A DNA stretch of 64,000 nucleotides. Source: DASQYE01 sp036389315. GTDB lineage: Bacteria; Acidobacteriota; Blastocatellia; Pyrinomonadales; Pyrinomonadaceae. The position numbers and the translations under genes were made by a program. Numbering within the stretch: position 1 is the stretch's first letter; the number at the start of each line of letters is the position of its first letter. The stretch lies in NCBI GenBank assembly GCA_036389315.1, contig DASVQF010000039.1, forward strand, positions 1 to 64,000, written 5' to 3'. The notes beneath the pieces were generated by a model that saw only the letters and a list, made by a program, of their open reading frames with translations, was not told the origin of the DNA and searched no databases. This document shows, one piece after another, positions 1 through 9,869 of this stretch.

Positions 1-1
1 A

Positions 2-283
2 GTGGAGGGAGTGGGGATTGAGGACAACTTTTTCGAGCTAGGAGGGCACAGTTTGCTGGCGACGCAAGTGATGTCGCGGGTGCGGAAAGTATTCCAGAGA
101 GAGATGGAGTTGCGTACCTTCTTTGAATTCCCGACGATTGCCAAATTTTCTGAAGAGTTAGATAGAGCTAAGACTTCAGGCCCTACGACTTTGAAAAGAA
201 CGATAGTAGCAATCCCGCGAGAAGCACACCGCATGAAATTGTCCTCACTTAATGAAGAGAAGCTCATGCGTGATTCTTTTTGA
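2..283 (+). CDS. Nonribosomal peptide synthetase, C-terminal carrier domain (5' truncated by window edge)
   Basis: The reading frame is open from the first base, so the true start lies outside the window. Residues 1-55 form a peptidyl carrier (thiolation) domain: DNFFELGGHSLLATQ holds the serine (GGHS) that receives the phosphopantetheine arm, followed by the usual helix ending in FFEFPTIAKFSEEL. A short tail of about 35 residues follows without a thioesterase or condensation domain, so the chain-release step must be encoded elsewhere. The Sfp-type transferase gene just downstream could activate this very domain. The product of the assembly line cannot be deduced from this fragment. Confidence 0.9.
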   Translation: MEGVGIEDNFFELGGHSLLATQVMSRVRKVFQREMELRTFFEFPTIAKFSEELDRAKTSGPTTLKRTIVAIPREAHRMKLSSLNEEKLMRDSF

Positions 284-477
284 AATCTCCATTTAACGAA
301 GTTGCCACCTCGACAATGGATTGCCAGGCTCGCCATCGCTGTTACTTTATTAGTTCTTCTATCTGGTTTCCGACTCAAAAGCGAGATTCGGGCATTTGAT
401 ATGATAAGGAGCGAGACCGGCTCGAACCGTCAGTTTATCTTTCGATTTGAATAATTTGGAGTATCACTCTGGTCTCC

Positions 478-1242
478 ATGATTTCAGAGAAATATTTATG
501 GCTTCCGGCACCGGCGCGTCCCCTTCTTGACGCTCAAGACATACATGTGTGGCGTGCTGATTTGAACCAGGCGCTTTCGATAGTCCAGGCTCTTTCAGAG
601 ACCCTAACGCCGGACGAGCGGCAGAGGGCAGGCAAATATCATTTCCAGAAAGATCGTGACCACTTTATTGTTGCTCGTGGTGTGCTCAGAGAAATCCTGA
701 GCCGCTATCTGAACGTTTCACCCGACCGGATACGCTTTTCTTACAGTCAATATGGCAAGCCTGCGTTGAAGGCCGAGACGGGCGATAATCCATTGCGCTT
801 TAATGTGTCTCACTCGCATGGCGTTGCGCTCTATACCCTCACGCGAGAGCGTGAGGTCGGCATCGACATAGAATTTATGCGTGAAGATTTTGCCAGCCTG
901 GAGATCGCCGAGCATTTTTTCTCGCCCGTCGAAGTGCAAATGCTGCGTGCGCTCCCATTGAGTCTGCAAACTGCTGGATTCTTTAATTGTTGGACACGCA
1001 AGGAAGCATACGTCAAAGCTCGTGGAGAAGGGCTTTCGCATCCCTTGGACCAATTTGCGGTGTCGCTCAGTCCGGGCGAGCCAGTGGCGCTGTTAAGTAC
1101 AGACAATGATCTACAAGAAGGCTCCCGCTGGTCGTTGATGGGGTTATCTCCCGCTCCGGGTTATGTGGCCGCTATCGCAGTGGAAGGACATGCGACGGCT
1201 CATAAGTGCTGGCAATGGCTCAGTGATTCAAAATCAAGTTGA
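478..1242 (+). CDS. 4'-phosphopantetheinyl transferase, Sfp/Gsp type
   Basis: A 254-residue protein of the usual length for Sfp-type transferases, which move phosphopantetheine from CoA onto the serine of carrier domains. The magnesium and catalytic signatures are visible: VGIDIE near residues 127-132 (D130, E132), WTRKEAYVKARGEGL near 172-186 (K175, E176), and the FNVSHS motif near 108-113 that lines the CoA site. It lies 195 bp after the nonribosomal peptide synthetase end on the same strand, so activation of that synthetase is the likely job. The base composition is lower in GC than the genes after 4.3 kb, as in its neighbours. Confidence 0.93.
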   Translation: MISEKYLWLPAPARPLLDAQDIHVWRADLNQALSIVQALSETLTPDERQRAGKYHFQKDRDHFIVARGVLREILSRYLNVSPDRIRFSYSQYGKPALKAETGDNPLRFNVSHSHGVALYTLTREREVGIDIEFMREDFASLEIAEHFFSPVEVQMLRALPLSLQTAGFFNCWTRKEAYVKARGEGLSHPLDQFAVSLSPGEPVALLSTDNDLQEGSRWSLMGLSPAPGYVAAIAVEGHATAHKCWQWLSDSKSS

Positions 1243-1421
1243 CGGGCGCTAAAGCGTTTGACCATTTTGCCGTCACACTACCTTGCATAGCAACTGTCGG
1301 CGCTCCTCGCCACAATTGGGCCAACGTGCGACGCTTACTTTAAGGATCGGCCCCTACTGATTCACCGTGGCCGTCTCCTGGCTTAGACGGAGATGTCTTT
1401 CTAGATGAGTGGAGTGTTCCG

Positions 1422-3773
1422 ATGGTTGAGAAAAATGTGTCCGCCAGAGCAAGTTCTGCCACACCGGCGAGAAGCATCGAGCTGGTGCAAGGCATAGGCT
1501 TAATATTATTCCTTGCCCTCATGGCTTGGCTGGCGATTTACCGATTACGTCCACCGGACGTGATCCCCGCCGATGCTCCACCGCCTCTATTTTCTGCCAG
1601 TCGCGCGATGGAACACCTTAAAGTCATTGCCCGCGCCCCGCACCCGATAGGCTCAATCGAACATGAATCGGTACGCGACTACATTGTCAAAGAGCTGGCA
1701 GCTCAGGGATTGGAATGGGAAATTCAAACGACCACAGCCCTCGGCCTCGCACAAGCTGATCTTTTCCGCCTGGGAACGGTACAAAATATCGTCGGAAGAC
1801 TGCGCGGCACAGATAATAGTACGGCCATTCTACTGGTCGGGCATTACGATTCGGTGCCGACCAGCCTGGGAGCCAGTGATGACGGGGCTGCTGTGGCGGC
1901 CATACTGGAAACTGCACGCGCGTTGAAAGCGAGTCCGCCTTTAAAAAACGATGTGATCTTTTTGTTCACCGACGGGGAAGAATTCGGCTTACTGGGGGCG
2001 AAAGCTTTCGTGGATGAACATCCCTGGTCGAGAGGTGTCGGAGTCGTCTTTAATTTCGAGGCGCGCGGCAGTAGCGGGCCGTCTTTGATGTTTGAAACAA
2101 GCAATGAGAATGGGAGGCTCATTCAGGAGTTCGCCAATGCTTCTGCGGTTCCCATGGCGAATTCTTTCGCTTATGAGATTTACAAACGTCTGCCTAACGA
2201 TACAGATTTTACTGTTTTCAAACATGCCGGCTTGGCCGGGCTCAATTTTGCTTACATCAATGACTTTCCCCGTTACCATACAATGGCCGATAACCTTCAA
2301 AACATCGATCAAGCCAGCCTGCAACATCATGGTGCGAACGCCTTGGCGCTGGCACGGCATTTTGGCAATTTGAATATTAATGGAATGAGAGCAGGCAATG
2401 CCGTTTACTTCAACCCACTGGGTTCTGTCTTTGTCTATTATCCTGGATGGCTGGTGATTCCTTTAGCTTTGCTCGCGCTGCTCGTCTTTGCTTGCGTCGT
2501 CATACTTGGGTTTAAGAAGAATTTATTGACCGTCGCCGGTATTGGCTTTGGCTTTCTTGCGTTGCTCCTGAGCGCCATAGCAACGGCAGTCGTGGTCACA
2601 TTGGCCTTGATATTGGTAAGAGCGCTGCATCCGAGTATAAAATTCATTCCCTGGGGCGAGACTTATAATAGCCAGTATTACAGCTTGGGCTTTGTGTTCC
2701 TTTCCTGCACCGTCGTCTGTTCTCTCTATAACTGGTTTCGTAAAAAAACGGGCGTCTCTAACCTGGCGGTGGGAGGATTGTTATGGTGGTTGATTCTGGC
2801 GCTCCTGGTGAGCGTACTCATACCTGGAGGGAGTTATCTACTGATCTGGCCGCTGCTGTTCGCACTCGTGGGCTTAGGCATCCTTTTCGCTTGGGAAGGT
2901 CAATCGCGGGTGCAGCAAATTATCGTGCTTGCGCTCTGCGCCATTCCTGGCATCTTTCTGTTCACTCAAATTATTTACCAAATTCTCATCGCCATGACTT
3001 TCAATGTCGCAAGCATAGTATTGCTCATGCTGGTGCTCCTCTTCGGTCTGCTGATCCCTCATCTCGACTTGATTGCCAGGCCCGGAAAGTGGTTATTTCC
3101 CGCGACGGCAATAGTGATTTGTTTGGGACTCGTGATGACGGGTTTTTTAACTGCCGGATTCGATGAGAATCATCCGAAAGTGAACGACGTTTTTTATGGA
3201 TTGAATGCCGATACGGGAAAGGCTGTATGGGCAAGTTCTGATTCCCAACCGGATGAGTGGACAGCACAATTCTTTCCGACGCCGAAGCGTGGCACGTTAA
3301 CAGAACTAATTCCGACCTCGGCCCTCACATATCTCCAGAGCGAAGCGCCGGTCGCATCACTATCGCCCCCTGAGCTGGTAGTGCTTGGTGAGGATATGCG
3401 CGGCGATGTCCGAACCCTGCATGTGCGCATTACCTCGCCGCGCAACGCAGCCGTCGTCTCGCTCTACCCGGATACGAACGTCGAAGTCATCGGGGCTTCA
3501 GTGAACGGCAAAATGATTAACTTCGAAGATGTCAGGATGAGTTCAATACGAAAAGGCCAGAGGGGATTGCAATATTCTGCCTTTCCCAAAGGAGGCGTGG
3601 AATTAATTCTGAAGCTGAAGCCGTCTGGGCCCGCCAAAATACAGGTCACTGATCGCTCCCTTGGTCTTCCCGAACTTCCGGGCCTGTCTCTTAAACCACG
3701 ACCGAACTACATGATGCCGCTTCCATCATCGTTCAGCGACGTAACCCTCGTGAGCAAAACCTTTAACTTTTAA
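1422..3773 (+). CDS. Membrane-anchored M28 family zinc aminopeptidase
   Basis: A 783-residue protein with one N-terminal transmembrane helix (about 24-41), an M28 peptidase domain (about 55-315), six to eight further membrane helices (about 325-600) and a C-terminal soluble domain. The two-zinc site is complete: GHYDSV (H141), GASDDGAA (D153), TDGEEFG (E186 catalytic, E187 ligand), the acidic E213 in NFEARG and H286 in PRYHTMADN. The layout matches the vacuolar-membrane/ER metallopeptidase-like branch of M28 found in bacteria. It probably trims peptides on the outer side of the inner membrane. It may belong to the peptide-synthetase locus, but no substrate can be inferred. Confidence 0.88.
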   Translation: MVEKNVSARASSATPARSIELVQGIGLILFLALMAWLAIYRLRPPDVIPADAPPPLFSASRAMEHLKVIARAPHPIGSIEHESVRDYIVKELAAQGLEWEIQTTTALGLAQADLFRLGTVQNIVGRLRGTDNSTAILLVGHYDSVPTSLGASDDGAAVAAILETARALKASPPLKNDVIFLFTDGEEFGLLGAKAFVDEHPWSRGVGVVFNFEARGSSGPSLMFETSNENGRLIQEFANASAVPMANSFAYEIYKRLPNDTDFTVFKHAGLAGLNFAYINDFPRYHTMADNLQNIDQASLQHHGANALALARHFGNLNINGMRAGNAVYFNPLGSVFVYYPGWLVIPLALLALLVFACVVILGFKKNLLTVAGIGFGFLALLLSAIATAVVVTLALILVRALHPSIKFIPWGETYNSQYYSLGFVFLSCTVVCSLYNWFRKKTGVSNLAVGGLLWWLILALLVSVLIPGGSYLLIWPLLFALVGLGILFAWEGQSRVQQIIVLALCAIPGIFLFTQIIYQILIAMTFNVASIVLLMLVLLFGLLIPHLDLIARPGKWLFPATAIVICLGLVMTGFLTAGFDENHPKVNDVFYGLNADTGKAVWASSDSQPDEWTAQFFPTPKRGTLTELIPTSALTYLQSEAPVASLSPPELVVLGEDMRGDVRTLHVRITSPRNAAVVSLYPDTNVEVIGASVNGKMINFEDVRMSSIRKGQRGLQYSAFPKGGVELILKLKPSGPAKIQVTDRSLGLPELPGLSLKPRPNYMMPLPSSFSDVTLVSKTFNF

Positions 3774-3980
3774 GGGTTTTATATAGAGCCTGTTCCGGAC
3801 GGCAAGCCGATGCGATGGATATTCTCAAAGATTACCGGGCAATCTTTTCACTGGCGGCGCATCGTCTCTTCTGATGGCGGAAAGACCTGGCGGCTTCATA
3901 AGGAAATGCGCGTCCGGCGCGAAGGCACATTTACGGGTTGCACATACCATAGGAAAGGCGCAGATAAAAGTAACTCATAA
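3774..3980 (+). pseudogene. C-terminal remnant of an unrelated soluble protein
   Basis: Directly after the M28 stop codon and in the same frame, about 68 codons stay open to a TAA at 3978. The middle reads DGKPMRWIFSKITGQSFHWR then SSDGGKTWRLHKEMRVRR. This resembles the C-terminal strands of DUF1579-like lipocalin-type proteins, where SFHW...SSDGGKTW is a familiar signature. No start codon with a ribosome site precedes it and the N-terminal part is absent, so it is read as the eroded tail of a deleted gene. The remaining bases to 4119 show nothing I recognise. The family assignment rests on memory of the motif only. Confidence 0.45.
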
Positions 3981-4120
3981 AGCGAACCTGGCATTGAGCA
4001 ATGCATGTCGTCTAGCAGAGCCCATGTTTCGCTAAATGCTGCGTTATTCTATGGTCAAACAAACCCGTCACCGGGTAATTTTGGACACACGCCCTTCACG
4101 CCAACTTCGCGCCAAGTCAC

Positions 4121-4159
4121 AAACAACGAAGCGGGCCGAAGCCTGTGCTTCAAGCCCGC
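4121..4159 (-). terminator. Terminator of tRNA-Ser
   Basis: On the minus strand, GCGGGC (4159-4154) pairs with GCCCGC (4136-4131), with a nested GAAGC/GCTTC stem inside, followed by the T-rich TTCGTTGTTT. It lies 17 bp after the tRNA-Ser 3' end. Confidence 0.65.
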
Positions 4160-4176
4160 CAGTTGTTGAAATAGAA

Positions 4177-4263
4177 CGGAGAGGGTGGGATTCGAACCCA
4201 CGGTGGGCTTTCACCCACTCCGGTTTTCGAGACCGGTGCACTAATCCACTATGCGACCTCTCC
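4177..4263 (-). tRNA. tRNA-Ser(CGA)
   Basis: Acceptor stem GGAGAGG pairs with CCTCTCC, with discriminator G at 4177. The anticodon stem ACCGG-type arms enclose the loop CTCGAAA with anticodon CGA. A long variable arm (GTGGGTGAAAGCCCAC) marks a class II tRNA, and the T arm is GTGGG TTCGAAT CCCAC. The CCA end is not encoded. The 3' end faces the AT-richer left segment of the window. Confidence 0.95.
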
Positions 4264-4274
4264 GAGAGGTGATC

Positions 4275-4808
4275 TTAGATGTCGGGTTCCGGATGTTGGT
4301 AACTGATACCCGGCATCCGGTCGCTGACATCTGCGTTCCGGCGCGCGCGAAAGAACTCTTGCATGAGCGCGCGGCACTCTGCTTCGAGCACGCCGGAGGT
4401 GATTTCTATCTGATGATTCAATGAGCTTGTCGTGCAGATGCGGAACTGTGATTCGACCGCGCCTGCGCGCTCGTCCCGTGCTCCGTAGACGAGGCGTCCC
4501 GTCTTGGCCTGAACCAAGGCCCCGGCGCACATCGCGCACGGCTCGATGGTCGAATACAAGACCGTGCCCGTGAGCCTGTAATTGCCAAAGGCGCGGGCTG
4601 CTTCACGAAGCGCCACTATTTCGGCGTGGGCCGTCGGGTCGCAATCCGTGCGCGTCCGGTTGCCTGCCGCCGCGAGCATCTGGCCGTCGCCCGTGATGAC
4701 GACCGCGCCGACGGGGACTTCGCCGCGCTCACGCGCTTCCAGTGCTGCTTCCAGCGCCCGGCGCATCCAGCGTGTGTCCTGCTCCCGGCCTGCGCCTTCT
4801 GCTGTCAT
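4275..4808 (-). CDS. tadA: tRNA-specific adenosine deaminase
   Basis: TadA converts A34 to inosine in tRNA-Arg(ACG), so one tRNA can read three CGN codons; that substrate tRNA is present at 53.8 kb. The zinc-deaminase motifs are complete: TAHAE (H61, catalytic E63) and EPCAMC (C91, C94). I chose the ATG at 4808; a TTG at 4835 is a longer alternative. The core ends near residue 155, and the last 18 residues (from about DVSDRMPG to the stop) are encoded entirely by an imperfect palindromic repeat (4276-4332), which looks like a late extension. The gene is 11 bp from tRNA-Ser. Confidence 0.95.
   Translation of the reverse strand: MTAEGAGREQDTRWMRRALEAALEARERGEVPVGAVVITGDGQMLAAAGNRTRTDCDPTAHAEIVALREAARAFGNYRLTGTVLYSTIEPCAMCAGALVQAKTGRLVYGARDERAGAVESQFRICTTSSLNHQIEITSGVLEAECRALMQEFFRARRNADVSDRMPGISYQHPEPDI
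4276..4332. repeat. Intergenic hairpin repeat, family D (copy D1)
   Basis: AGATGTCGGGTTCCGGATG at the left is answered by CCGGCATCCGGTCGCTGACATCT at the right, an imperfect inverted repeat built of ATGTC/CGGATG words. A related copy lies at 24205-24271. This copy is read through by tadA and encodes its C-terminal tail and stop. Confidence 0.6.
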
Positions 4809-4937
4809 AGTGTCTATAGCGTCTCGGTCAGGCAAAGCTCAAATATAGGGGGCCATGAGTAGCGTGTCAAGCAATGCTCTCTTTAGAGGCGCTGACATGT
4901 TATTATCAGGTTCGGGCCAACCGAGGCGGCGCGCTCC

Positions 4938-5978
4938 GTGAGCGAGGCCGCCCGGTGCTTAGAGGAGAAGCGAAAGGCGCGAGAGCGGACAAAGATGAGC
5001 ATCGAGTCGCGCACAAGAGGGAGCGGTTCCCTGACAGGCAGCGAACGCGTTTCGGGCCAGTTGCACACCACCACGACGCCCGACAGATTGCACGCAACAG
5101 TCACGCCGGAGCGAGCGCCCGTTGACCGAACCGACGGCGCGGCGCGCCAGTTCATCCCGACACGCAAGCTCTCGACGGCCGAGTTCAATACCGCGATGGT
5201 TCATTTCTATCGCGGCGAGGTGCAGCGCTCAAACACCTGGCGCAACCGGCTCGACACGACGACGAACTGGGCCGTGCTGACGGCCGGGGCGACGCTCTCC
5301 TTCGTCTTCAGCTCGCCCAGCAATCCGCACTTCGTCATCCCGATCAACTCCATCCTCGTAGCCATCTTCCTGTTGATGGAAGCGCGGCGCTATCGTTACT
5401 ACGAGATATGGTCTAGCCGCGTGCGGGTGATGGAGACGGGCTATTTCGCGCAGATGCTCGCGCCCGACGGGGTGGTTGACCAGGAGTGGGCCGATCACCT
5501 GGCGGCAGACCTTTTGACGCCGCACTTTACCATCAGCGAGTGGGAGGCCATCGGACGCCGCCTGCGTCGCAACTACCTCTGGATATTCGCGCTCCTGGCC
5601 CTGAGCTGGAATCTGAAAGTCTACCTTCACCCGCTTCCGGCCTATAGCTTCAATGTCTTTATCGAGCGGGCGACCGTCGGGCTCGTGCCCGGCTGGATAG
5701 TATTCTTCGTCGGCGTCGTTTTTAACGTGTCGGTCATCGTCTTCGCCATCGCGACCGTGCGGCTGAGAGAGGCGACGGGCGAGGTGTTGCCGCGTCACAA
5801 GTTTTCGCTGCGCCCGCTTCAGCGGATGACGGATTGGACGCGTGGTGCGGCCGCCAGCGCGCGCAACGTCTCAAGCCGCCGCGCCAAACGCGCCCGCCAG
5901 CGCACGCGCACAGCCACCGGCGAATTCAGAAAACTGGACATCTCCGAAGTACCAAACAAAGAGCCGATGACAAAATAG
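4938..5978 (+). CDS. DUF2270 membrane protein
   Basis: A 346-residue protein whose centre, starting at MVHFYRGEVQRSNTWRNRLD (about residue 87), is the DUF2270 domain: a conserved amphipathic entry, two close transmembrane helices (about 112-145), the RRYRYYEIW segment, and a second helical pair near 220-275. The C-terminus is very basic (SSRRAKRARQRTRTATG) and likely cytoplasmic. The function of the family is unknown. The start is a GTG at 4938; an ATG at 4995 would remove 19 residues and is equally possible because no clear ribosome site decides. The stop TAG is followed at once by a family A hairpin. Confidence 0.8.
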   Translation: MSEAARCLEEKRKARERTKMSIESRTRGSGSLTGSERVSGQLHTTTTPDRLHATVTPERAPVDRTDGAARQFIPTRKLSTAEFNTAMVHFYRGEVQRSNTWRNRLDTTTNWAVLTAGATLSFVFSSPSNPHFVIPINSILVAIFLLMEARRYRYYEIWSSRVRVMETGYFAQMLAPDGVVDQEWADHLAADLLTPHFTISEWEAIGRRLRRNYLWIFALLALSWNLKVYLHPLPAYSFNVFIERATVGLVPGWIVFFVGVVFNVSVIVFAIATVRLREATGEVLPRHKFSLRPLQRMTDWTRGAAASARNVSSRRAKRARQRTRTATGEFRKLDISEVPNKEPMTK

Positions 5979-6071
5979 CAGTGACGAGTGATGAGTGACG
6001 AGTGACAAGCTGAAAGCATTGCTTTTATTCTTGTTCTTACTCGTCACTCGTCACTTGTCACTCATCACTGC
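5979..6071. repeat. Intergenic hairpin repeat, family A (copy A1)
   Basis: The left arm repeats the seven-base word AGTGACG (CAGTGACGAGTGATGAGTGA...), and the right arm ends ...GTCACTCATCACTG. The two 31-base arms match with about four differences around an AT-richer loop. Other copies lie at 10638, 18074 and 33434. A naive reading of hutH would extend into it. Confidence 0.75.
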
Positions 6072-6075
6072 CTTT

Positions 6076-7575
6076 ATGCTTGAGTTGAACGGACAGGCTT
6101 TGACGCTGGAAGAGGTTTACGGGGCGGCGTGTGGGGCGTTGCGGGTCGGGCTGGCGCAATCGGCGCGCGGGCGCGTCGAGGGAGCGCGGCGCGTGATCGA
6201 AAAGATACTGAAAGAAGACCGTGTTGTGTATGGCGTCAACACAGGCTTCGGCAAGCTCTCGGACGTGAGGATCGCGCCTTCGGAGTTGCGCGAGCTGCAA
6301 CTGAACCTGGTGCGCAGCCACGCCTGCGGCCTGGGCCAACCGCTCTCCGCAGAGGAGACGCGCGCGATGATGCTCTTGAGAGCGAACGTGCTGGCGCTCG
6401 GCTACAGCGGCGCGCGCGCTCTCGTCATAGACACTCTGCTCCTGATGATTGAGCGCGGCCTCTGCCCTGTAGTTCCCGAAAAGGGCTCGGTCGGAGCGAG
6501 CGGCGATCTGGCCCCGCTCGCACACCTGGCGCTCGCGTGCATAGGCGAGGGCGAAGCCTTTTATCGAGGCGAGAGGATGACGAGCGCCGAGGCGCTGCGA
6601 CGCGCCGAGATAGAGCCTTTGCAGCTCGAAGCCAAAGAAGGTCTGGCGCTGCTCAACGGGACGCAGGCGATGGGGGCCGTGGGCTGCCTGGCTGTGCGGC
6701 GCGCTGTGCGGCTCGCCCATGTGGCAGACGTGGCGGGCGCTATGACTTTGGAAGCTCTGCGCGGAACGCCGGCCGCTTTTGACGAGCGCATACACAGCGC
6801 GCGTCCTCATGCGGGCCAAGTAGAAGTGGCCGCGCACCTGCGCGAGCTGCTGCGCGAGAGCGAGATCAGGCAGTCGCATCTTGAGAACGACCCGCGCGTG
6901 CAGGACGCCTACTCCCTGCGCTGCATGCCGCAGGTTCACGGCGCTGTGCGCGGCGCGCTCTCGCATGCGCGCGAGATTTTGGAGACCGAGACGGGCAGCG
7001 CCACCGACAACCCGCTGGTCTTCACCGACGGGGAAGAGGTTTTGTCGGGCGGTAATTTTCACGGCGCGCCGCTCGCGCTCTGCCTCGACTATGCCGCCGT
7101 GGCGCTCACAGACCTGGCGAGCATCAGCGAGCGGCGCATAGAGCGGCTCGTCAACCCAGACCTCAACGAAGGGCTTCCGCCTTTTCTGACGACGCATCCG
7201 GGAACCTCTTCCGGCTTCATGATCGCGCAGGTCACGGCCGTCGCCCTCCTTGCCGAAGCCAAAGTCCTCTCGCACCCGGCGAGCGTGGATAACCTTCCGA
7301 CCTCCGGCGGCAAAGAGGATCACGTCTCGATGGGTATGACGGCGGCGACGAAGCTGCGCGCGGTGGTCGAGAACGCCGAGCAACTGATCGCCATCGAGCT
7401 GTTGGCCGCCGCCGAAGGGCTCGAACACCGCGCGCCGCTGCGGCCAGGTCGCGGCGTCCAGCGTGCCTACGAAGCCGTGCGCGCCCTCTCACCGCGACTT
7501 GTGCGCGACCGCTCGCTCTCCGCAGACATCTCACGGATCGCCGCTGGCATTCGTCGCGGCGAGTTCGACTTTTAA
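6076..7575 (+). CDS. hutH: Histidine ammonia-lyase
   Basis: HutH removes ammonia from histidine to give urocanate, the first step of histidine degradation. The 499-residue length is standard. The ASGD tetrad (141-144, in GSVGASGDLAPL) cyclises to the MIO electrophile, and Y52 in VYGVNTGFG and the YSLRCMPQVHG segment are the usual active-site parts. I chose ATG 6076 (MLELNGQALT); the frame is open upstream to 5995, but that stretch translates the hairpin repeat. The next enzyme of the pathway, hutU, lies downstream on the same strand with a zinc-ribbon gene between. The hutI and hutG steps are not in this window. Confidence 0.97.
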   Translation: MLELNGQALTLEEVYGAACGALRVGLAQSARGRVEGARRVIEKILKEDRVVYGVNTGFGKLSDVRIAPSELRELQLNLVRSHACGLGQPLSAEETRAMMLLRANVLALGYSGARALVIDTLLLMIERGLCPVVPEKGSVGASGDLAPLAHLALACIGEGEAFYRGERMTSAEALRRAEIEPLQLEAKEGLALLNGTQAMGAVGCLAVRRAVRLAHVADVAGAMTLEALRGTPAAFDERIHSARPHAGQVEVAAHLRELLRESEIRQSHLENDPRVQDAYSLRCMPQVHGAVRGALSHAREILETETGSATDNPLVFTDGEEVLSGGNFHGAPLALCLDYAAVALTDLASISERRIERLVNPDLNEGLPPFLTTHPGTSSGFMIAQVTAVALLAEAKVLSHPASVDNLPTSGGKEDHVSMGMTAATKLRAVVENAEQLIAIELLAAAEGLEHRAPLRPGRGVQRAYEAVRALSPRLVRDRSLSADISRIAAGIRRGEFDF

Positions 7576-7671
7576 GTTGCCACGCCCCGCGCCGCACTTC
7601 ACGCTTGGCCCTCTTTTCTGTTATTACATTACTGTTCAAAAACAATCGTTACGATAGAGGAAACATGCTTT

Positions 7672-7980
7672 ATGCCTAACCCTTTGGATGATCGTAAGAA
7701 GGCGCTGGAGGAAGACTATTTTCGGCGCAAGGAGCAAGAGGCCATAGAGAAGATGCGCGCCCGAATGGCCGCCGAAGAGCAGGCGCGTGCCACAGAAGCC
7801 GCACGCATCAAGTGCCCCAAATGCGACGGAACACTTCAGGAGACGACCGTCGAAGGTGTCACAATCGACCGCTGCGACACGTGCCAGGGCGTGTGGCTAG
7901 ACGCGGGCGAGTTGGAGACGCTGACGAAGAGAGAGAGCGGCGGCTGGCTGAACCGTTTGTGGGGAAGCGAAAAGCAATGA
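7672..7980 (+). CDS. TFIIB-type zinc-ribbon protein
   Basis: A 102-residue protein. The N-terminal half is charged and helical (KKALEEDYFRRKEQEAIEKM), probably a coiled coil. The C-terminal half is the zf-TFIIB ribbon: CPKCDGTLQ...DRCDTCQGVWLDAGEL, with four cysteines as CxxC pairs about 20 residues apart. Proteins with this ribbon are widespread, and their role is unknown. It sits between hutH and hutU, but nothing ties it to histidine metabolism except position. Its TGA stop opens a family B hairpin. Confidence 0.85.
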   Translation: MPNPLDDRKKALEEDYFRRKEQEAIEKMRARMAAEEQARATEAARIKCPKCDGTLQETTVEGVTIDRCDTCQGVWLDAGELETLTKRESGGWLNRLWGSEKQ

Positions 7981-8054
7981 GGAAGGCGGAAGGCGGCAGT
8001 GATGAATAAAAAGCAGTTTGTCTTTCATTCATCCTTCCGCCTTCCTCATTCATC
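7977..8054. repeat. Intergenic hairpin repeat, family B (copy B1)
   Basis: Left arm ATGAGGAAGGCGGAAGGCGG pairs with CCTTCCGCCTTCCTCAT on the right. The element starts inside the stop codon region of the zinc-ribbon gene and fills the gap to hutU. Related copies are at 11446 and 49381. Confidence 0.7.
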
Positions 8055-8075
8055 CTTTATTTCAGTTCGACTCTT

Positions 8076-9749
<1,674 letters not shown>

Positions 9750-9774
9750 AGGACGAGAAACTCAAGCCGGATTC

Positions 9775-9849
9775 AAACAGGATGGACAGGATTGTCAGGA
9801 AAAGCAATGGCTCCTGCTTTTATCCTGTCTATCCTGTCCATCCTGTTAA
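9775..9849. repeat. Intergenic hairpin repeat, family C (copy C1)
   Basis: AAACAGGATGGACAGGAT on the left is mirrored by ATCCTGTCCATCCTGTTA on the right. A second copy with the same arms is at 61516-61591. It fills the space between hutU and the next gene. Confidence 0.7.
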
Positions 9850-9869
9850 TTTCTCTCTTGGAGATAGCA

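Noticed and set aside
4036..4272. Small open frame on the plus strand over tRNA-Ser
   Set aside because: It overlaps the tRNA on the opposite strand and has no protein-like features.
5995..6075. N-terminal extension of histidine ammonia-lyase
   Set aside because: It is the translation of a family A hairpin repeat; the family start fits ATG 6076.
6058..7428. Long minus-strand open frame opposite hutH
   Set aside because: It is a shadow of a high-GC gene; hutH is certain.
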